Notes: generated from the letters alone by a model not told the origin. DNA of 64,000 nt from an uncultured Clostridia bacterium (GCA_945949395.1 CAMFEK010000001.1:156780-220779); one strand, 5' to 3'. Positions 6,757-15,265 are shown, counted from the first letter of the stretch. A program made the numbers and translations.

Positions 6757-8130
6757 TTATCGGGAGAGAATGTGTCTTGCCACGTACACCCCGCTCGCCG
6801 AAGCGTGGGAGAGGGAGTGGGTCACGCCGCTGCCGTCGCCGATGACGTACAGCCCCTTGTCGGGCGTTTCGAGATTCTCGTCGATGGCGACTTCCATGTT
6901 GTAGAATTTTACTTCCACGCCGTAGAGGAGGGTGTCGTCGTTCGCCGTGCCGGGCGCGACCTTGTCGAGCGCGTAAATCATCTCGATGATGCCGTCCAAA
7001 ATTCTCTTGGGGAGAACGAGGCTCAAATCTCCCGGCGTAGCCGCGAGGGTGGGGCGGGTGAGCCCTTCCTCGATTCTCTTCACCGTACTTCTTCTTCCGC
7101 GGACGAGGTCGCCGAATCTCTGCACGATGACGCCGCCGCCGAGCATATTCGAGAGCCGCGCGATGCTTTCGCCGTAGCCGTTGCTGTCCTTGAACGGCTC
7201 GGAGAAGTGCTTGGAAACGAGGAGCGCGAAGTTGGTGTTTTCCGTCTTTTTGTCCTCGCCCTCAAAGCTGTGCCCGTTCACGGTCACGATGCCGTTGGTG
7301 TTCTCGTTTACCACGATACCGTTGGGGTTCATGCAGAAGGTCCTTACGGGGTCCTCGAATTTTTCGGTGCGGTATACGATCTTGCTCTCGTACAATTCGT
7401 CGGTGAGGTGGGAGAAGATCTCCGCCTTCAGCTCGACTCTCACGCCGATATCCACGCGGTTGGAGAGGGTGGGGATATTCAAGGATTTGCAGATGCCCTC
7501 CATCCATTTGCTGCCGCTCCTGCCGACGGATACGATGCAGTATTCGCAGGCATAGCTCTTTGCGCCCGCCGAAACGGCGTAACCCTTTTCCAGACGGGTA
7601 ATGCCGTCTACGGGCGTGTCGAAATAGAAATCGATCTTGTCCTTCAAATCGTTATAGATATTTTCCAAAACGACGTAATTGATATCCGTGCCGAGGTGGC
7701 GCACCTGCGCGTTTAAGAGGTTTAGCTTGTTCTGCAAGCAGATCTTGCTGAATTTCGTGCCCGCGGTGGAGTAGAGTTTCGTCCCCTCGCCGCCGTAGCG
7801 CATATTGATCGTATCGACGTAGCGCATGAGCTCGAGAGCCTTTTCCTTGCCGATATGCTCGTACAGACTGCCGCCGAAGTCGTTGGTGATGTTGTATTTG
7901 CCGTCGGAAAACGCGCCCGCGCCGCCAAAGCCGGACATGATGGAGCAACATTTGCAACGAATACAGCTCTTTACCTTATCCCCGTCGATGGGGCACTTTC
8001 TCTTCGCCAAGGGATGACCGGATTCAAAGACCGCTATCTTTTTCCCGCTGTCGGCAAGCTCCAACGCGGCGAATATCCCGCCGGGACCCGCGCCCACGAT
8101 GATCACGTCATAATAATTTTTCTCTATCAT
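6757..8130 (-). CDS. NAD(P)/FAD-dependent oxidoreductase (COG2509-like)
   Basis: A 457-residue flavoprotein. The N-terminal VGAGPGGIFAALEL is the dinucleotide-binding motif for FAD. A Cys-rich segment (CIRCKCC, about residues 48-54) leads into GFGGAGAFSDGKYN, a signature of the uncharacterised COG2509 dehydrogenases. The C-terminus has the FAD-closing motif VIGDGSGVTHSLSHASASG. The physiological substrate of this family is not known. GGAGGT before ATG 8130 fixes the start; an in-frame extension to 8421 would overlap the neighbouring aldo/keto reductase and lacks a ribosome binding site. A relative lies at 54854-56380. Confidence 0.85.
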   Translation of the reverse strand: MIEKNYYDVIIVGAGPGGIFAALELADSGKKIAVFESGHPLAKRKCPIDGDKVKSCIRCKCCSIMSGFGGAGAFSDGKYNITNDFGGSLYEHIGKEKALELMRYVDTINMRYGGEGTKLYSTAGTKFSKICLQNKLNLLNAQVRHLGTDINYVVLENIYNDLKDKIDFYFDTPVDGITRLEKGYAVSAGAKSYACEYCIVSVGRSGSKWMEGICKSLNIPTLSNRVDIGVRVELKAEIFSHLTDELYESKIVYRTEKFEDPVRTFCMNPNGIVVNENTNGIVTVNGHSFEGEDKKTENTNFALLVSKHFSEPFKDSNGYGESIARLSNMLGGGVIVQRFGDLVRGRRSTVKRIEEGLTRPTLAATPGDLSLVLPKRILDGIIEMIYALDKVAPGTANDDTLLYGVEVKFYNMEVAIDENLETPDKGLYVIGDGSGVTHSLSHASASGVYVARHILSR

Positions 8131-8202
8131 TTTCTTTCTACCTCCGTAGCCCGTTCTGACAAATAAAAGCCGCTCGGTCGCGCCGGCGGAATTACCACCT
8201 TT

Positions 8203-8231
8203 AGCATACCACTTTTTTTTGCTTTTGTCAA
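8203..8231 (-). promoter_or_regulatory. Promoter of the FAD oxidoreductase gene
   Basis: TTGACA (8231-8226), 17-bp spacer, TATGCT (8208-8203) on the minus strand, between the end of the aldo/keto reductase gene and this gene. Confidence 0.8.
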
Positions 8232-8240
8232 TACGGAAAC

Positions 8241-9416
8241 TTAATATTTCATAAACAAGGGGAACACCTTTCTTCCGATGTGGTATAAAGGTCCCTCGAA
8301 CGTCTTTTTTGCGTTCTCCAGCTGATTGCGGATATCGATACCCTGCGGGCAATGCGTTTCGCATTTGCCGCACTTGACGCACTTGCTCGCCTCGGTCGTG
8401 TCCTTTCGTAGCGACGTGCACATAAAGTAATCGGCGAGCCCGCGGAATTTTCCGTCGGAGAACCGCCTGTTATAGGCGGCGAAAATGCCGGGGATATCCA
8501 CGCCGCGAGGGCAGGGCATACAGTATCGGCAACCCGTGCATCCCACCTTCATGTTGGCGTTGATCTCCTTTTTTACCCGCTCGATGAGCTCGAAATCCTG
8601 CTCTGTGAAATCGTCTATGCGGGCGGAGGAGGCTACGCGGCAGTTCTCCTCCACCATCTCGACGGAGTTCATGCCGGAGAGCACGCAGGTCACTTCCGGT
8701 TGATTGAAGAGCCAGCGGAAGGACCATTCGGCAGGCGTTCTCTGCACGGGATACTTCTCCATCTCCTTCAAGGCTTTTTGCGGCAGCTTTACCAGCTTTC
8801 CGCCCCGCAGCGGCTCCATGATGATGACGGGAAGTCCCTTTTCCGCCGCTCGCTTTAATCCTGTCACGCCCGCCTGCGAGTGTTCGTCGAGATAGTTGTA
8901 CTGTATCTGACAAAAATCCCAGTCGTAGGCGTCCAAAAGCTGACAGAACATATCCGAGTTGCCGTGGTAGGAAAAACCTACCTGCCGAATGGCGCCCGAC
9001 GCTTTTTTTTCCGTTAACCAGTCCTCGACGCCGAGCTCCTTTAATCTGTCCCAGGTCTTGCAGTCCGTCAGCATGTGCATGAGGTAATAGTCCACGTGAT
9101 CCGTCTGCAAACGCTTGAGCTCTTCGCTGAAAAACCGTTCCATATCCCCCGGTTTTTTCAGCATATAGTGGGGGAGCTTGGTGGCGATGTTCACCTTTCC
9201 CCGCAGGTTGTTTCTTTGCAGGATCTCGCCGAGCGCCGCCTCGCTTCCGGGGTACACGTACGCCGTGTCAAAGTAATTCACGCCATTTTGAATCGCCGTC
9301 AATATCTCACTTTCCGCCTTTTTTAAGTCGATGCCGCCCACGCCCTGCGTAAAGCGCATACAGCCGAAGCCCAGCAGGGAGATCGCGTTTTGGTATCTAT
9401 CGCTGCGATATTGCAT
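8241..9416 (-). CDS. Aldo/keto reductase with C-terminal 4Fe-4S segment
   Basis: A 391-residue protein. The N-terminal 280 residues are an aldo/keto reductase TIM barrel, with FDTAYVYPGSE (catalytic Asp and Tyr), IATKLP (Lys) and YYLMHML (His). The C-terminal 110 residues carry two cysteine clusters, CTGCRYCMPCPRGVDIP and CVKCGKCETHCPQGIDI, which should bind [4Fe-4S] clusters. Such ferredoxin-tailed reductases are common in anaerobes, where electrons may come from ferredoxin as well as NAD(P)H. The substrate is unknown. AAGGAG lies ahead of the ATG and it is transcribed alone from its own promoter. Confidence 0.92.
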   Translation of the reverse strand: MQYRSDRYQNAISLLGFGCMRFTQGVGGIDLKKAESEILTAIQNGVNYFDTAYVYPGSEAALGEILQRNNLRGKVNIATKLPHYMLKKPGDMERFFSEELKRLQTDHVDYYLMHMLTDCKTWDRLKELGVEDWLTEKKASGAIRQVGFSYHGNSDMFCQLLDAYDWDFCQIQYNYLDEHSQAGVTGLKRAAEKGLPVIIMEPLRGGKLVKLPQKALKEMEKYPVQRTPAEWSFRWLFNQPEVTCVLSGMNSVEMVEENCRVASSARIDDFTEQDFELIERVKKEINANMKVGCTGCRYCMPCPRGVDIPGIFAAYNRRFSDGKFRGLADYFMCTSLRKDTTEASKCVKCGKCETHCPQGIDIRNQLENAKKTFEGPLYHIGRKVFPLFMKY

Positions 9417-9439
9417 ATCGTTCTCCTTTTTTTATTTAC

Positions 9440-9468
9440 AGTATAGCGTATCCGACGCCCTTTTTCAA
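9440..9468 (-). promoter_or_regulatory. Promoter of the aldo/keto reductase gene
   Basis: TTGAAA (9468-9463), 17-bp spacer, TATACT (9445-9440) on the minus strand. Confidence 0.78.
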
Positions 9469-9509
9469 GAGGGATTTCCGAAAATTTGAAAAACTTTTTA
9501 TTTATCCCC

Positions 9510-9538
9510 TTGTCAAACGTTTTTTTTTGTATTATAAT
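9510..9538 (+). promoter_or_regulatory. Promoter of the ROK kinase gene
   Basis: TTGTCA (9510-9515), 17-bp spacer, TATAAT (9533-9538); about 25 nt of leader before the ATG at 9570. Confidence 0.78.
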
Positions 9539-9569
9539 GAAAAAGTAATATTTCAGACGGGGGTATCTC

Positions 9570-10511
9570 ATGAAGATAATCGGTATCGATATCGGCGGTA
9601 TGTCGATCAAGGGTATGATAACGGACGAAAACGGAATCGTTTACGCGGAGGACAGAGCGGCGACCGGTTCGGAGCTCGGCGGGGATAACATGTGCGAGAA
9701 CATCGCCACGCTCATTCACGCCATGATGGTGCGCGCGAGCATTGAAAAAGAAGAGATCAAGGGCGTCGGTATCGGCAGTCCCGGTCTCATCGACAGTAAA
9801 AACGGCGTCATCGTGTTTGCGGGCAATTTAGGGCTCCGCAATTATCCTCTGGCGGCTACGGTGGAGAGAATGACGGGACTTCCCGTCAAGATCACCAACG
9901 ACGCCAACGCGGCGGCGCTCGGCGAGGCGAAGTTCGGCGCCGGCAAGCAGTATTCCGATTCCATCATGGTCACGCTCGGCACGGGCGTGGGCGGCGGCAT
10001 CGTCATCGACGGAAAATTGTTCGAGGGCTATAAGTCGGCGGGCACGGAGATCGGACACATGGTCATCGTGAAGGACGGCATTCCCTGCACTTGCGGCAGA
10101 AAGGGATGTTTCGAGGCGTATTCCTCCGCGACCGCGCTCATGCGCAAGACGAAGGAGGTCATGGCGGATCATCCCGAATCGGCTATGTGGCGCAGTTACA
10201 CGCTGGAAACGGTCAGCGGCAAGACGGCGTTCGATTATTACGAGACGGATATCTGGGCAAGGGAAGTCGTGGACTGGTACGTAGAGCACCTCGCCTGCGG
10301 CATCTTGAACCTCGCCTGTATCTTCCGCCCGCAGATCGTCATGCTCGGCGGCGGCGTGTCCGCACAGGATAAGCGGCTCACCGATCCCGTTCAGGCGATC
10401 GTTGATAAAGAAATTTTTGCCGGACAGGACTACGCGCCCGTCAAGGTGGTAAAGGCTACGCTCGGCAACCGCGCAGGCGCTTACGGCGCCGCCGCGTTGC
10501 AGATGGATTGA
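9570..10511 (+). CDS. ROK-family sugar kinase (probable glucokinase)
   Basis: A 313-residue ROK (repressor/ORF/kinase) protein without the N-terminal helix-turn-helix of the repressor branch, hence a kinase. The ATP-binding motif is GIDIGGMSIKG at the N-terminus, the second phosphate-binding motif is LGTGVGGGIVIDG, and the ROK zinc site is CTCGRKGCFE near residue 180. Such enzymes phosphorylate glucose or related hexoses at C6 in the cytoplasm. The exact sugar is not decided by these motifs. It is a single gene with its own promoter, and no sugar transporter is beside it. Confidence 0.9.
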   Translation: MKIIGIDIGGMSIKGMITDENGIVYAEDRAATGSELGGDNMCENIATLIHAMMVRASIEKEEIKGVGIGSPGLIDSKNGVIVFAGNLGLRNYPLAATVERMTGLPVKITNDANAAALGEAKFGAGKQYSDSIMVTLGTGVGGGIVIDGKLFEGYKSAGTEIGHMVIVKDGIPCTCGRKGCFEAYSSATALMRKTKEVMADHPESAMWRSYTLETVSGKTAFDYYETDIWAREVVDWYVEHLACGILNLACIFRPQIVMLGGGVSAQDKRLTDPVQAIVDKEIFAGQDYAPVKVVKATLGNRAGAYGAAALQMD

Positions 10512-10537
10512 CGAACGGATTGACGAATAGTCGTAAA

Positions 10538-10569
10538 AACCCCCCGAAATCGAAGGATTTCGGGGGTTA
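10538..10569. terminator. Terminator between the ROK and zinc operons
   Basis: Hairpin AACCCCCCGAAAT / ATTTCGGGGGTT. On the minus strand it is followed by TTTTTAC, so it chiefly ends the zinc operon; the plus-strand T run is weaker. Confidence 0.75.
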
Positions 10570-10578
10570 TTCGTTGTA

Positions 10579-11106
10579 TCAATGATCGTGATCGTCGCCG
10601 ATCCCTTCCGGCTGATTCAACATGATGGCAAAGGAAGTCGCCGATACGAATACGTTTACGATTTTTTTGCCGTTCGCGACCATTTCGTCCCCGTCGAGGG
10701 AGGTCGTGCCGTCTTCGTATTCCGCGGCGAGAATGCCGCAAATCTGTATGCGTTGACCTTTGGTCGCGTTCAGGTGCGTCTTTCCCTCCGCCATCGTAAA
10801 TTCGAAGGCGAGCTCCATTTCCTCGCCGCTCTCGTGGCTCTTGCCGTTGCTCACGGCGATCAGCTCGTACAGCTTGTCGTCGCCTTCGATGGTTGCCGTC
10901 TCGTATGTTCCGACGGAGCGGAAGGTCTTGCCGACGTAGGAAGAAGGGGTGTCGTAAATATTCTTGTAAACGGCAAAGACTTCCTCTTGGGCAAGTCCCA
11001 CCGTGTCGACCGCGTAGGCGGGCTCCTTGGGCGAGCACCCGAATAGCGGGAACGCCATCACGAGGCATAAAAACAAAGTGATGATAATTTTTTGAATGCG
11101 TTTCAT
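10579..11106 (-). CDS. Lipoprotein, last gene of the zinc-uptake operon
   Basis: A 175-residue protein with a type II signal peptide ending LFGC (Cys about 24), so it should be anchored outside the membrane. The mature part has a P-x-x-Y-x-G-K motif (DTPSSYVGKTFRSVG) and a beta-rich pattern resembling the OB-like C-terminal domain of the YcgQ/DUF1980 family, which is often linked to Zur regulons; this is my comparison from memory. The tail DDHDH could bind metal. The lipoprotein at 11709-12260 has a similar layout (P-x-x-Y-x-G), so the two may be distant paralogues. Operon position suggests a role in zinc capture or delivery. Confidence 0.75.
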   Translation of the reverse strand: MKRIQKIIITLFLCLVMAFPLFGCSPKEPAYAVDTVGLAQEEVFAVYKNIYDTPSSYVGKTFRSVGTYETATIEGDDKLYELIAVSNGKSHESGEEMELAFEFTMAEGKTHLNATKGQRIQICGILAAEYEDGTTSLDGDEMVANGKKIVNVFVSATSFAIMLNQPEGIGDDHDH

Positions 11107-11122
11107 CGGTTTCTCCTATGCG

Positions 11123-11695
11123 TTAAATTCGCTTTGCCACGTGAACGAACCCGAACACGGTGCCCGCCAAAGCGACGAGAGCGGGAATGATGGCAAAGTA
11201 GAGGGGGGAACAATAGGAATTGCACTGATATTTTACCATGAATTTGGGGAGCATGATGATGCAGAGGACGAAACAGACGATGAGGGCGATCGCCGCAAAG
11301 AGCATCATCAGCGCGGAAAGGTAACGGAACGCCGTCTTATCCAAAAAGAGGTCGAGCAGGCTGAACAAAAAGCCGAGCAGGACGAACGCCATGGCGACGG
11401 TCGTCACGATGGAGATCGCCGTAACGGAGTCCTTCATGTGGAAGTAAAAAGAGGCGATATCGCCGAAAATTTCGTCGGCGGACTGGAATCCGTTGCCGAG
11501 CAGGGCAAAGATAAAGCGGAAACCGTTCGTGGGGAGTTCCACCATTTCGCTCCCGGGGGTGGCGTTGTTGATGGCGACCCAGGGCACCCAGAAAAGAATC
11601 CCCGTCAAAAGGGTGATGAGCACCATGACGATGGAAAGGTTGTCCACGCCGTTTAACGCTTTTTGCTTTTTCTTATTCATTGCAGTTTCGTTCAT
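11123..11695 (-). CDS. Four-helix membrane protein in the zinc operon
   Basis: A 190-residue protein, basic at the N-terminus, with four hydrophobic segments (about 20-42, 95-120, 125-150, 165-185). It has a loop of about 45 residues between the first two helices. A CNSYCSP cysteine pair lies before the last helix. I do not recognise the family. It sits between two lipoprotein genes with gaps of 13 and 16 nt, so it is co-transcribed with the Znu system. It could hold the lipoproteins or act as a small permease partner, which is inference only. Confidence 0.75.
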   Translation of the reverse strand: MNETAMNKKKQKALNGVDNLSIVMVLITLLTGILFWVPWVAINNATPGSEMVELPTNGFRFIFALLGNGFQSADEIFGDIASFYFHMKDSVTAISIVTTVAMAFVLLGFLFSLLDLFLDKTAFRYLSALMMLFAAIALIVCFVLCIIMLPKFMVKYQCNSYCSPLYFAIIPALVALAGTVFGFVHVAKRI

Positions 11696-11708
11696 GTTTT
11701 TGTCTCCT

Positions 11709-12260
11709 TTATTTCGATACGTAGTAATGCAGATTCGAGGCGTCCTCGATCACGCTGTACTCTTCTACGATAAATTCGTAAAAATAAATTTGTTCCGTCT
11801 TGGTTTTGTCGATATTTCCCTCCGCGTCGTAGGCGTAAATTTCCAGGAGCGTCTTTTGCATGGAGGAAAGCTCGCCCTTGGCGTGGATCCACGCCTTGTC
11901 GTTGTCGGGCGTGCTCTGATTTTTCGGCTCGGGGAGCGTCCCGTCGTAGCGGAGGATAAACCCGATCACCGTGTCCTTACCGCAGTTGCAGCCGTAGCCC
12001 GAGGAGCAATGGCGCACGCCGCACAGCGTCTTTTCGCCGCGGATATCCTCGATTTCGTAGAGGAAGAAATCCAGCTCGATCGCGCAGCCGTCGTACTGTT
12101 CGGGGAACATCAACATATTGTTCATCACCTTGAAGTAGGTGGATTCGTTCAGCCGATATACCTTTCTGCCCTGTTCGTCCACCTCCGCCCCGCAGGAGGC
12201 GAAGAGGAGAAAGAGGGAAAGGAGTAAGCTCATAAATATCAGTTTTATCTTCTTGCGCAT
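11709..12260 (-). CDS. Lipoprotein in the zinc operon, Cys-rich
   Basis: A 183-residue protein with a signal peptide ending LLFASC (Cys about 23). The mature part contains FPEQYDGCAIEL, similar to the P-x-x-Y-x-G turn of the lipoprotein at 10579-11106. It also has a cysteine cluster CGVRHCSSGYGCNCGK (four Cys and one His within 16 residues) that could bind metal or form disulfides. ATG 12260 with GGAGG ahead starts 16 nt inside the end of znuB, implying translational coupling. I infer an accessory role in extracellular zinc handling; no exact family name can be given. Confidence 0.78.
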   Translation of the reverse strand: MRKKIKLIFMSLLLSLFLLFASCGAEVDEQGRKVYRLNESTYFKVMNNMLMFPEQYDGCAIELDFFLYEIEDIRGEKTLCGVRHCSSGYGCNCGKDTVIGFILRYDGTLPEPKNQSTPDNDKAWIHAKGELSSMQKTLLEIYAYDAEGNIDKTKTEQIYFYEFIVEEYSVIEDASNLHYYVSK

Positions 12261-13096
12261 ACGAGCCTCCCGAGGATAGAAAATAGAATAAATCCGATGA
12301 TGTCCACCACGACAATCGTGCTGCCGACGGGCGTATCGAAGAGAATGGACGCGAGCAGCCCGATCAGGGCGCATACCACGCCGAAGGCGGCGGCGCAAAC
12401 GGTCACAGATTTGAAGTTTTTGAAAATTCTCATTGCCGAGAGGGCGGGGAAAATGAGGAGCGCCGAGATGAGAAGAGACCCCACCAGATTCATTGCGACG
12501 ACGATGATGACGGCGATGATGACGGCGATAATGAGGTTGTAAAGGCTCGTCCGCGTGCCCGTCGCGCGGGAGAAGTTCTCGTCGAAGGTCACCGCGAAAA
12601 TTTTGTTGTAGAAAATCACGAAGAGCGCGATGACGATCACGGAGAGCACGGCGCACCAGATCACCTGCGATTGTGTCAGCATGAGGATCTGCGTGGAGCC
12701 GAACAACGTCGTGCACACGTCTGCGGCGAGGTTGTTGGAAGGGGGGAACAGGTTCATGAGCAGATACCCGATAGCGAGCGCGCCGACCGAAATCATGGCG
12801 ACGGACGCGTCTCCCTTGATCTTCGCCTTTTCCCCCGCGTTCAGAAGGAGAACGGCGCAGAGTATCGTCGCGGGCAGGGTGATCACGATGTCGTTGGTGA
12901 TCACGTTCACGATCGCGGCGACGGAGGAGGCGCAGAACGCCACGCGGGATAAGCCGTCGCCGATAAAGGAGAGCCTTTTGAGCACGATCGTCACGCCGAT
13001 GAGCGCCGAACAGAGGGCGATGAGCACGCCCACGATCACGGCGTACCAAACGAAGTCGTATTGAAAGATGCTCAATTTATCCAGGAATTCGTTCAT
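12245..13096 (-). CDS. znuB: Zinc ABC transporter permease
   Basis: A 283-residue ABC-3 family permease with about eight membrane helices (for example VWYAVIVGVLIALCSALIGVTIVL and SALLIFPALSAMRI). The metal-type ABC-3 permeases import Zn, Mn or Fe; the partner binding protein with its His-rich loop points to zinc. The start codon overlaps the stop of the ATPase gene (ATGA), and the downstream lipoprotein gene begins inside its end, so all three are tightly coupled. Many ABC-3 proteins have this length. Confidence 0.92.
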   Translation of the reverse strand: MNEFLDKLSIFQYDFVWYAVIVGVLIALCSALIGVTIVLKRLSFIGDGLSRVAFCASSVAAIVNVITNDIVITLPATILCAVLLLNAGEKAKIKGDASVAMISVGALAIGYLLMNLFPPSNNLAADVCTTLFGSTQILMLTQSQVIWCAVLSVIVIALFVIFYNKIFAVTFDENFSRATGTRTSLYNLIIAVIIAVIIVVAMNLVGSLLISALLIFPALSAMRIFKNFKSVTVCAAAFGVVCALIGLLASILFDTPVGSTIVVVDIIGFILFSILGRLVCARR

Positions 13097-13803
13097 GCGT
13101 TTTCCTCCTTGGCGGACGTGAGCGCCTTTAAGTAATCGCTCTTCTCGAAGTCCTCTCTTTTGCCGAAAAACGGCTCGTCGTCCACGTACAGAATGTGAGA
13201 GGCATAGGTGAGCGCGGAGGAGATGTCGTGCGAGATCATGATGATGGTGATGCCCTCCTTTTTGTTTAAGCGGCGAATGGTCTCGTACATCTCCCTCGTC
13301 ACCTTGGGGTCGAGCCCCGAGACGGGCTCGTCCAAGAGGAGCATCTGTTTGGTGGCGCAAAGCGCCCTGGCGAGCAGAACGCGCTGTTGCTGTCCGCCGG
13401 AAAGCTCGCGGAAACACCTGTTTTTCAGCTCGGTCAATTGCATCTTTTCGATATTGCTCTGCGCGAGTTGTTTTTCCTTGGCGTTATAGAAGGGGCGGAA
13501 CCCGCATTGCGCCTGACAGCCGGAGAGCACCACTTCCCAAACGCTCGCGGGGAAATCCTTCTGCACCACCGTCTGTTGGGGGAGATAGCCGATCTCGTTG
13601 AAGGATAATCCCTCGCCCGTGGAGATGCTCCCGCTCAAGGGTTTCAAGAGCCCTAAAAGCGTTTTCATCAGGGTGGACTTGCCCGAACCGTTATGTCCGA
13701 GAATGCACAGGTAGTCCCCCTTGTTCACTTCAAAATTCAGATTTTTCGTCACGATAAGGTTCTCGTAGCCGATCGTGAGATTCGTACATTGTAATTGCGG
13801 CAT
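13093..13803 (-). CDS. znuC: Zinc ABC transporter ATP-binding protein
   Basis: A 236-residue ATPase. Walker A is GHNGSGKST near residue 37, the signature is LSGGQQQR near 135, Walker B is MLLLDEP near 156, and the switch histidine is in MISHD near 190. It powers import of metal delivered by the lipoprotein ZnuA through ZnuB. The stop TGA overlaps the permease ATG. The gap to the upstream znuA gene is 31 nt. Confidence 0.94.
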   Translation of the reverse strand: MPQLQCTNLTIGYENLIVTKNLNFEVNKGDYLCILGHNGSGKSTLMKTLLGLLKPLSGSISTGEGLSFNEIGYLPQQTVVQKDFPASVWEVVLSGCQAQCGFRPFYNAKEKQLAQSNIEKMQLTELKNRCFRELSGGQQQRVLLARALCATKQMLLLDEPVSGLDPKVTREMYETIRRLNKKEGITIIMISHDISSALTYASHILYVDDEPFFGKREDFEKSDYLKALTSAKEENA

Positions 13804-13834
13804 GGTAGATATGGTTCACCTCGTGTGAAATCGT

Positions 13835-14791
13835 TCAGCTGAGCGCCTTGGTAAAGACTTCGAGATTCTCTTCCATGACGGAGAGATAGGTCACGCCCGA
13901 AGAAATCTGCGCGGCGGAGATCGCCTGCATGGAGTTTACCGTCAAAATTTCTCTTTGCGGTTTGCCCGATTGCTCGATGATGCGCTCGGCGAGCGTTCGG
14001 TTTTCGCTCCCCTCGATGGTCAGAATGTAGTTTAAGTCGAACTCGTTGAGCTTTTCGGCGAGCTTGGTCACCATCGTGAAGCTCGCGCTCGTCGAGGCGG
14101 AACAGCCGGAAAACGCCGCAAAGTAGCTTAAGTTATAATCCTTGCAAAGGTACAAAAAGGGAAACCGATCGCCGAAGACGAGCGTCTGCTTTTCGCAGGC
14201 GGCAAGGCTTTTTTGATAAGTTTCGTCGAGCGATTTCAGCTTTTCGTTGTACGCTTTCGCGTTCGCTTGGTAGAGCGCGGCGTTGTTCTCGTCCAACTCC
14301 TGCAAGGCTTTCGAGATGGCGTTCACCGCCTTCTGCGCGTTGCGTAAGGAAAGCCATACGTGTTCGTCGTATGCCGTCCCTTCCTCTTCGTGCTCGTGGT
14401 CGTGATCCTCTTCGATCTCTTCCTCCTCCAAAAGGGAAGAAGAGAGCACTTCGGTGAGGTTGATTACCTTTCTGTTTTTATTCTTGGAATTTTTCAAAGC
14501 GGATTCCACCCACTCGTCCGACTCGCCGCCGACGTAGATGAATAGGTCGCAGGTGGAGATGCTCACGATATCGCTCGCCGTGGGCTGAAAGTTGTGCATG
14601 TCCACGCCCGAATCGAGCAAGACCTCGATTTCCGCGTCCGATTCGGCGGATACGTTGTATGCCCAGTCGTATTCGGGAAAAATGGTGGTAACGATTTGTA
14701 AACGGTCGTTGTCCGCGGGGGAACAGGCGGCGAAAGCCGCGCCGCAAAGAAGGGCGGCGAGCCCCGTGGATAATAATTTTTTGATCTTCAT
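13835..14791 (-). CDS. znuA: Zinc ABC transporter substrate-binding lipoprotein
   Basis: A 318-residue cluster A-I solute-binding protein with a lipoprotein signal (AAFAAC, Cys about 22). The metal ligands expected in this family are visible: His in VDMHNFQPT, and the acidic, His-rich loop EEDHDHEHEEEG (about residues 125-137), followed by DEHVW. The flexible His-rich loop is a feature of ZnuA/AdcA rather than manganese binders. AGGAG lies 7 nt before ATG 14791. It is the second gene of the operon after the small Cys/His membrane protein. Confidence 0.94.
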   Translation of the reverse strand: MKIKKLLSTGLAALLCGAAFAACSPADNDRLQIVTTIFPEYDWAYNVSAESDAEIEVLLDSGVDMHNFQPTASDIVSISTCDLFIYVGGESDEWVESALKNSKNKNRKVINLTEVLSSSLLEEEEIEEDHDHEHEEEGTAYDEHVWLSLRNAQKAVNAISKALQELDENNAALYQANAKAYNEKLKSLDETYQKSLAACEKQTLVFGDRFPFLYLCKDYNLSYFAAFSGCSASTSASFTMVTKLAEKLNEFDLNYILTIEGSENRTLAERIIEQSGKPQREILTVNSMQAISAAQISSGVTYLSVMEENLEVFTKALS

Positions 14792-14835
14792 AAATTTTCT
14801 CCTGATTGAATTTTTTTGAAAAAAAAGAAAATTTT

Positions 14836-15153
14836 CTAAATGGTCAGCTTGTCTCTCCTCTGAACGGGCGTAAAGAGAATACGCTCCGCCAAAAAACAGA
14901 ACGCGAGTACGAGAACGGGCAAAAACGCAAAGGCGATCGCCCTGTTTGGCTCCGCTTTGTCGGGCAGAGGGTTCGTCCTGCCGTTTCCGTCGGAGATCTG
15001 GCGACAAATGAGACAGTCGGCGTGCAGAAGATTGTCCTCGTGCGCGTGCGAGAGAAGGGTTTCGCCAAAGGCAAGGCACAACAAAACGGACAGCAAGAAG
15101 AACGCCGCCAGCAAAAGGGTAACGATTCGATTGTGCTTACGTGCCTGTTTCAT
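14836..15153 (-). CDS. Small membrane protein with His/Cys loop, first gene of the zinc operon
   Basis: A 105-residue protein with a membrane segment at about 10-30 and another at about 72-92. The loop between them contains HAHEDNLLHADCLIC, with three His and a CxxC pair, a plausible metal-binding or redox site exposed outside the cell. Similar small leader proteins with HAH and CxxC occur at the head of zinc-uptake loci in Firmicutes (general knowledge; no named family assigned). A good promoter and AGGAG support translation. Confidence 0.78.
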   Translation of the reverse strand: MKQARKHNRIVTLLLAAFFLLSVLLCLAFGETLLSHAHEDNLLHADCLICRQISDGNGRTNPLPDKAEPNRAIAFAFLPVLVLAFCFLAERILFTPVQRRDKLTI

Positions 15154-15176
15154 AAAACCTTTTTCTCCTATATACC

Positions 15177-15205
15177 ATTATAAATTCTTTTCACAACCCT
15201 GTCAA
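15177..15205 (-). promoter_or_regulatory. Consensus promoter of the zinc operon
   Basis: TTGACA (15205-15200), 17-bp spacer, TATAAT (15182-15177) on the minus strand. It is a perfect match at both hexamers, so the operon probably needs a repressor to be kept off. Confidence 0.88.
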
Positions 15206-15222
15206 CAGAATGTTTGTGAAAA
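15188..15222. promoter_or_regulatory. Inverted repeat over the zinc-operon -35 (candidate operator)
   Basis: TTTTCACAA (15188-15196) and TTGTGAAAA (15214-15222) form a perfect 9-bp inverted repeat with a 17-bp gap. The -35 box lies in the gap and the left arm lies in the promoter spacer. It does not match the Bacillus Zur box that I know, and the binding protein is unknown. Confidence 0.5.
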
Positions 15223-15265
15223 TTAACGGAAAGAAATCCACCGTTTCAGGAAAACGGTGGAAATT

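Noticed and set aside
8131-8421. An N-terminal extension of the FAD oxidoreductase up to 8421
   Set aside because: It would run through the end of the aldo/keto reductase gene and across this gene's own promoter; ATG 8130 has a good ribosome binding site.
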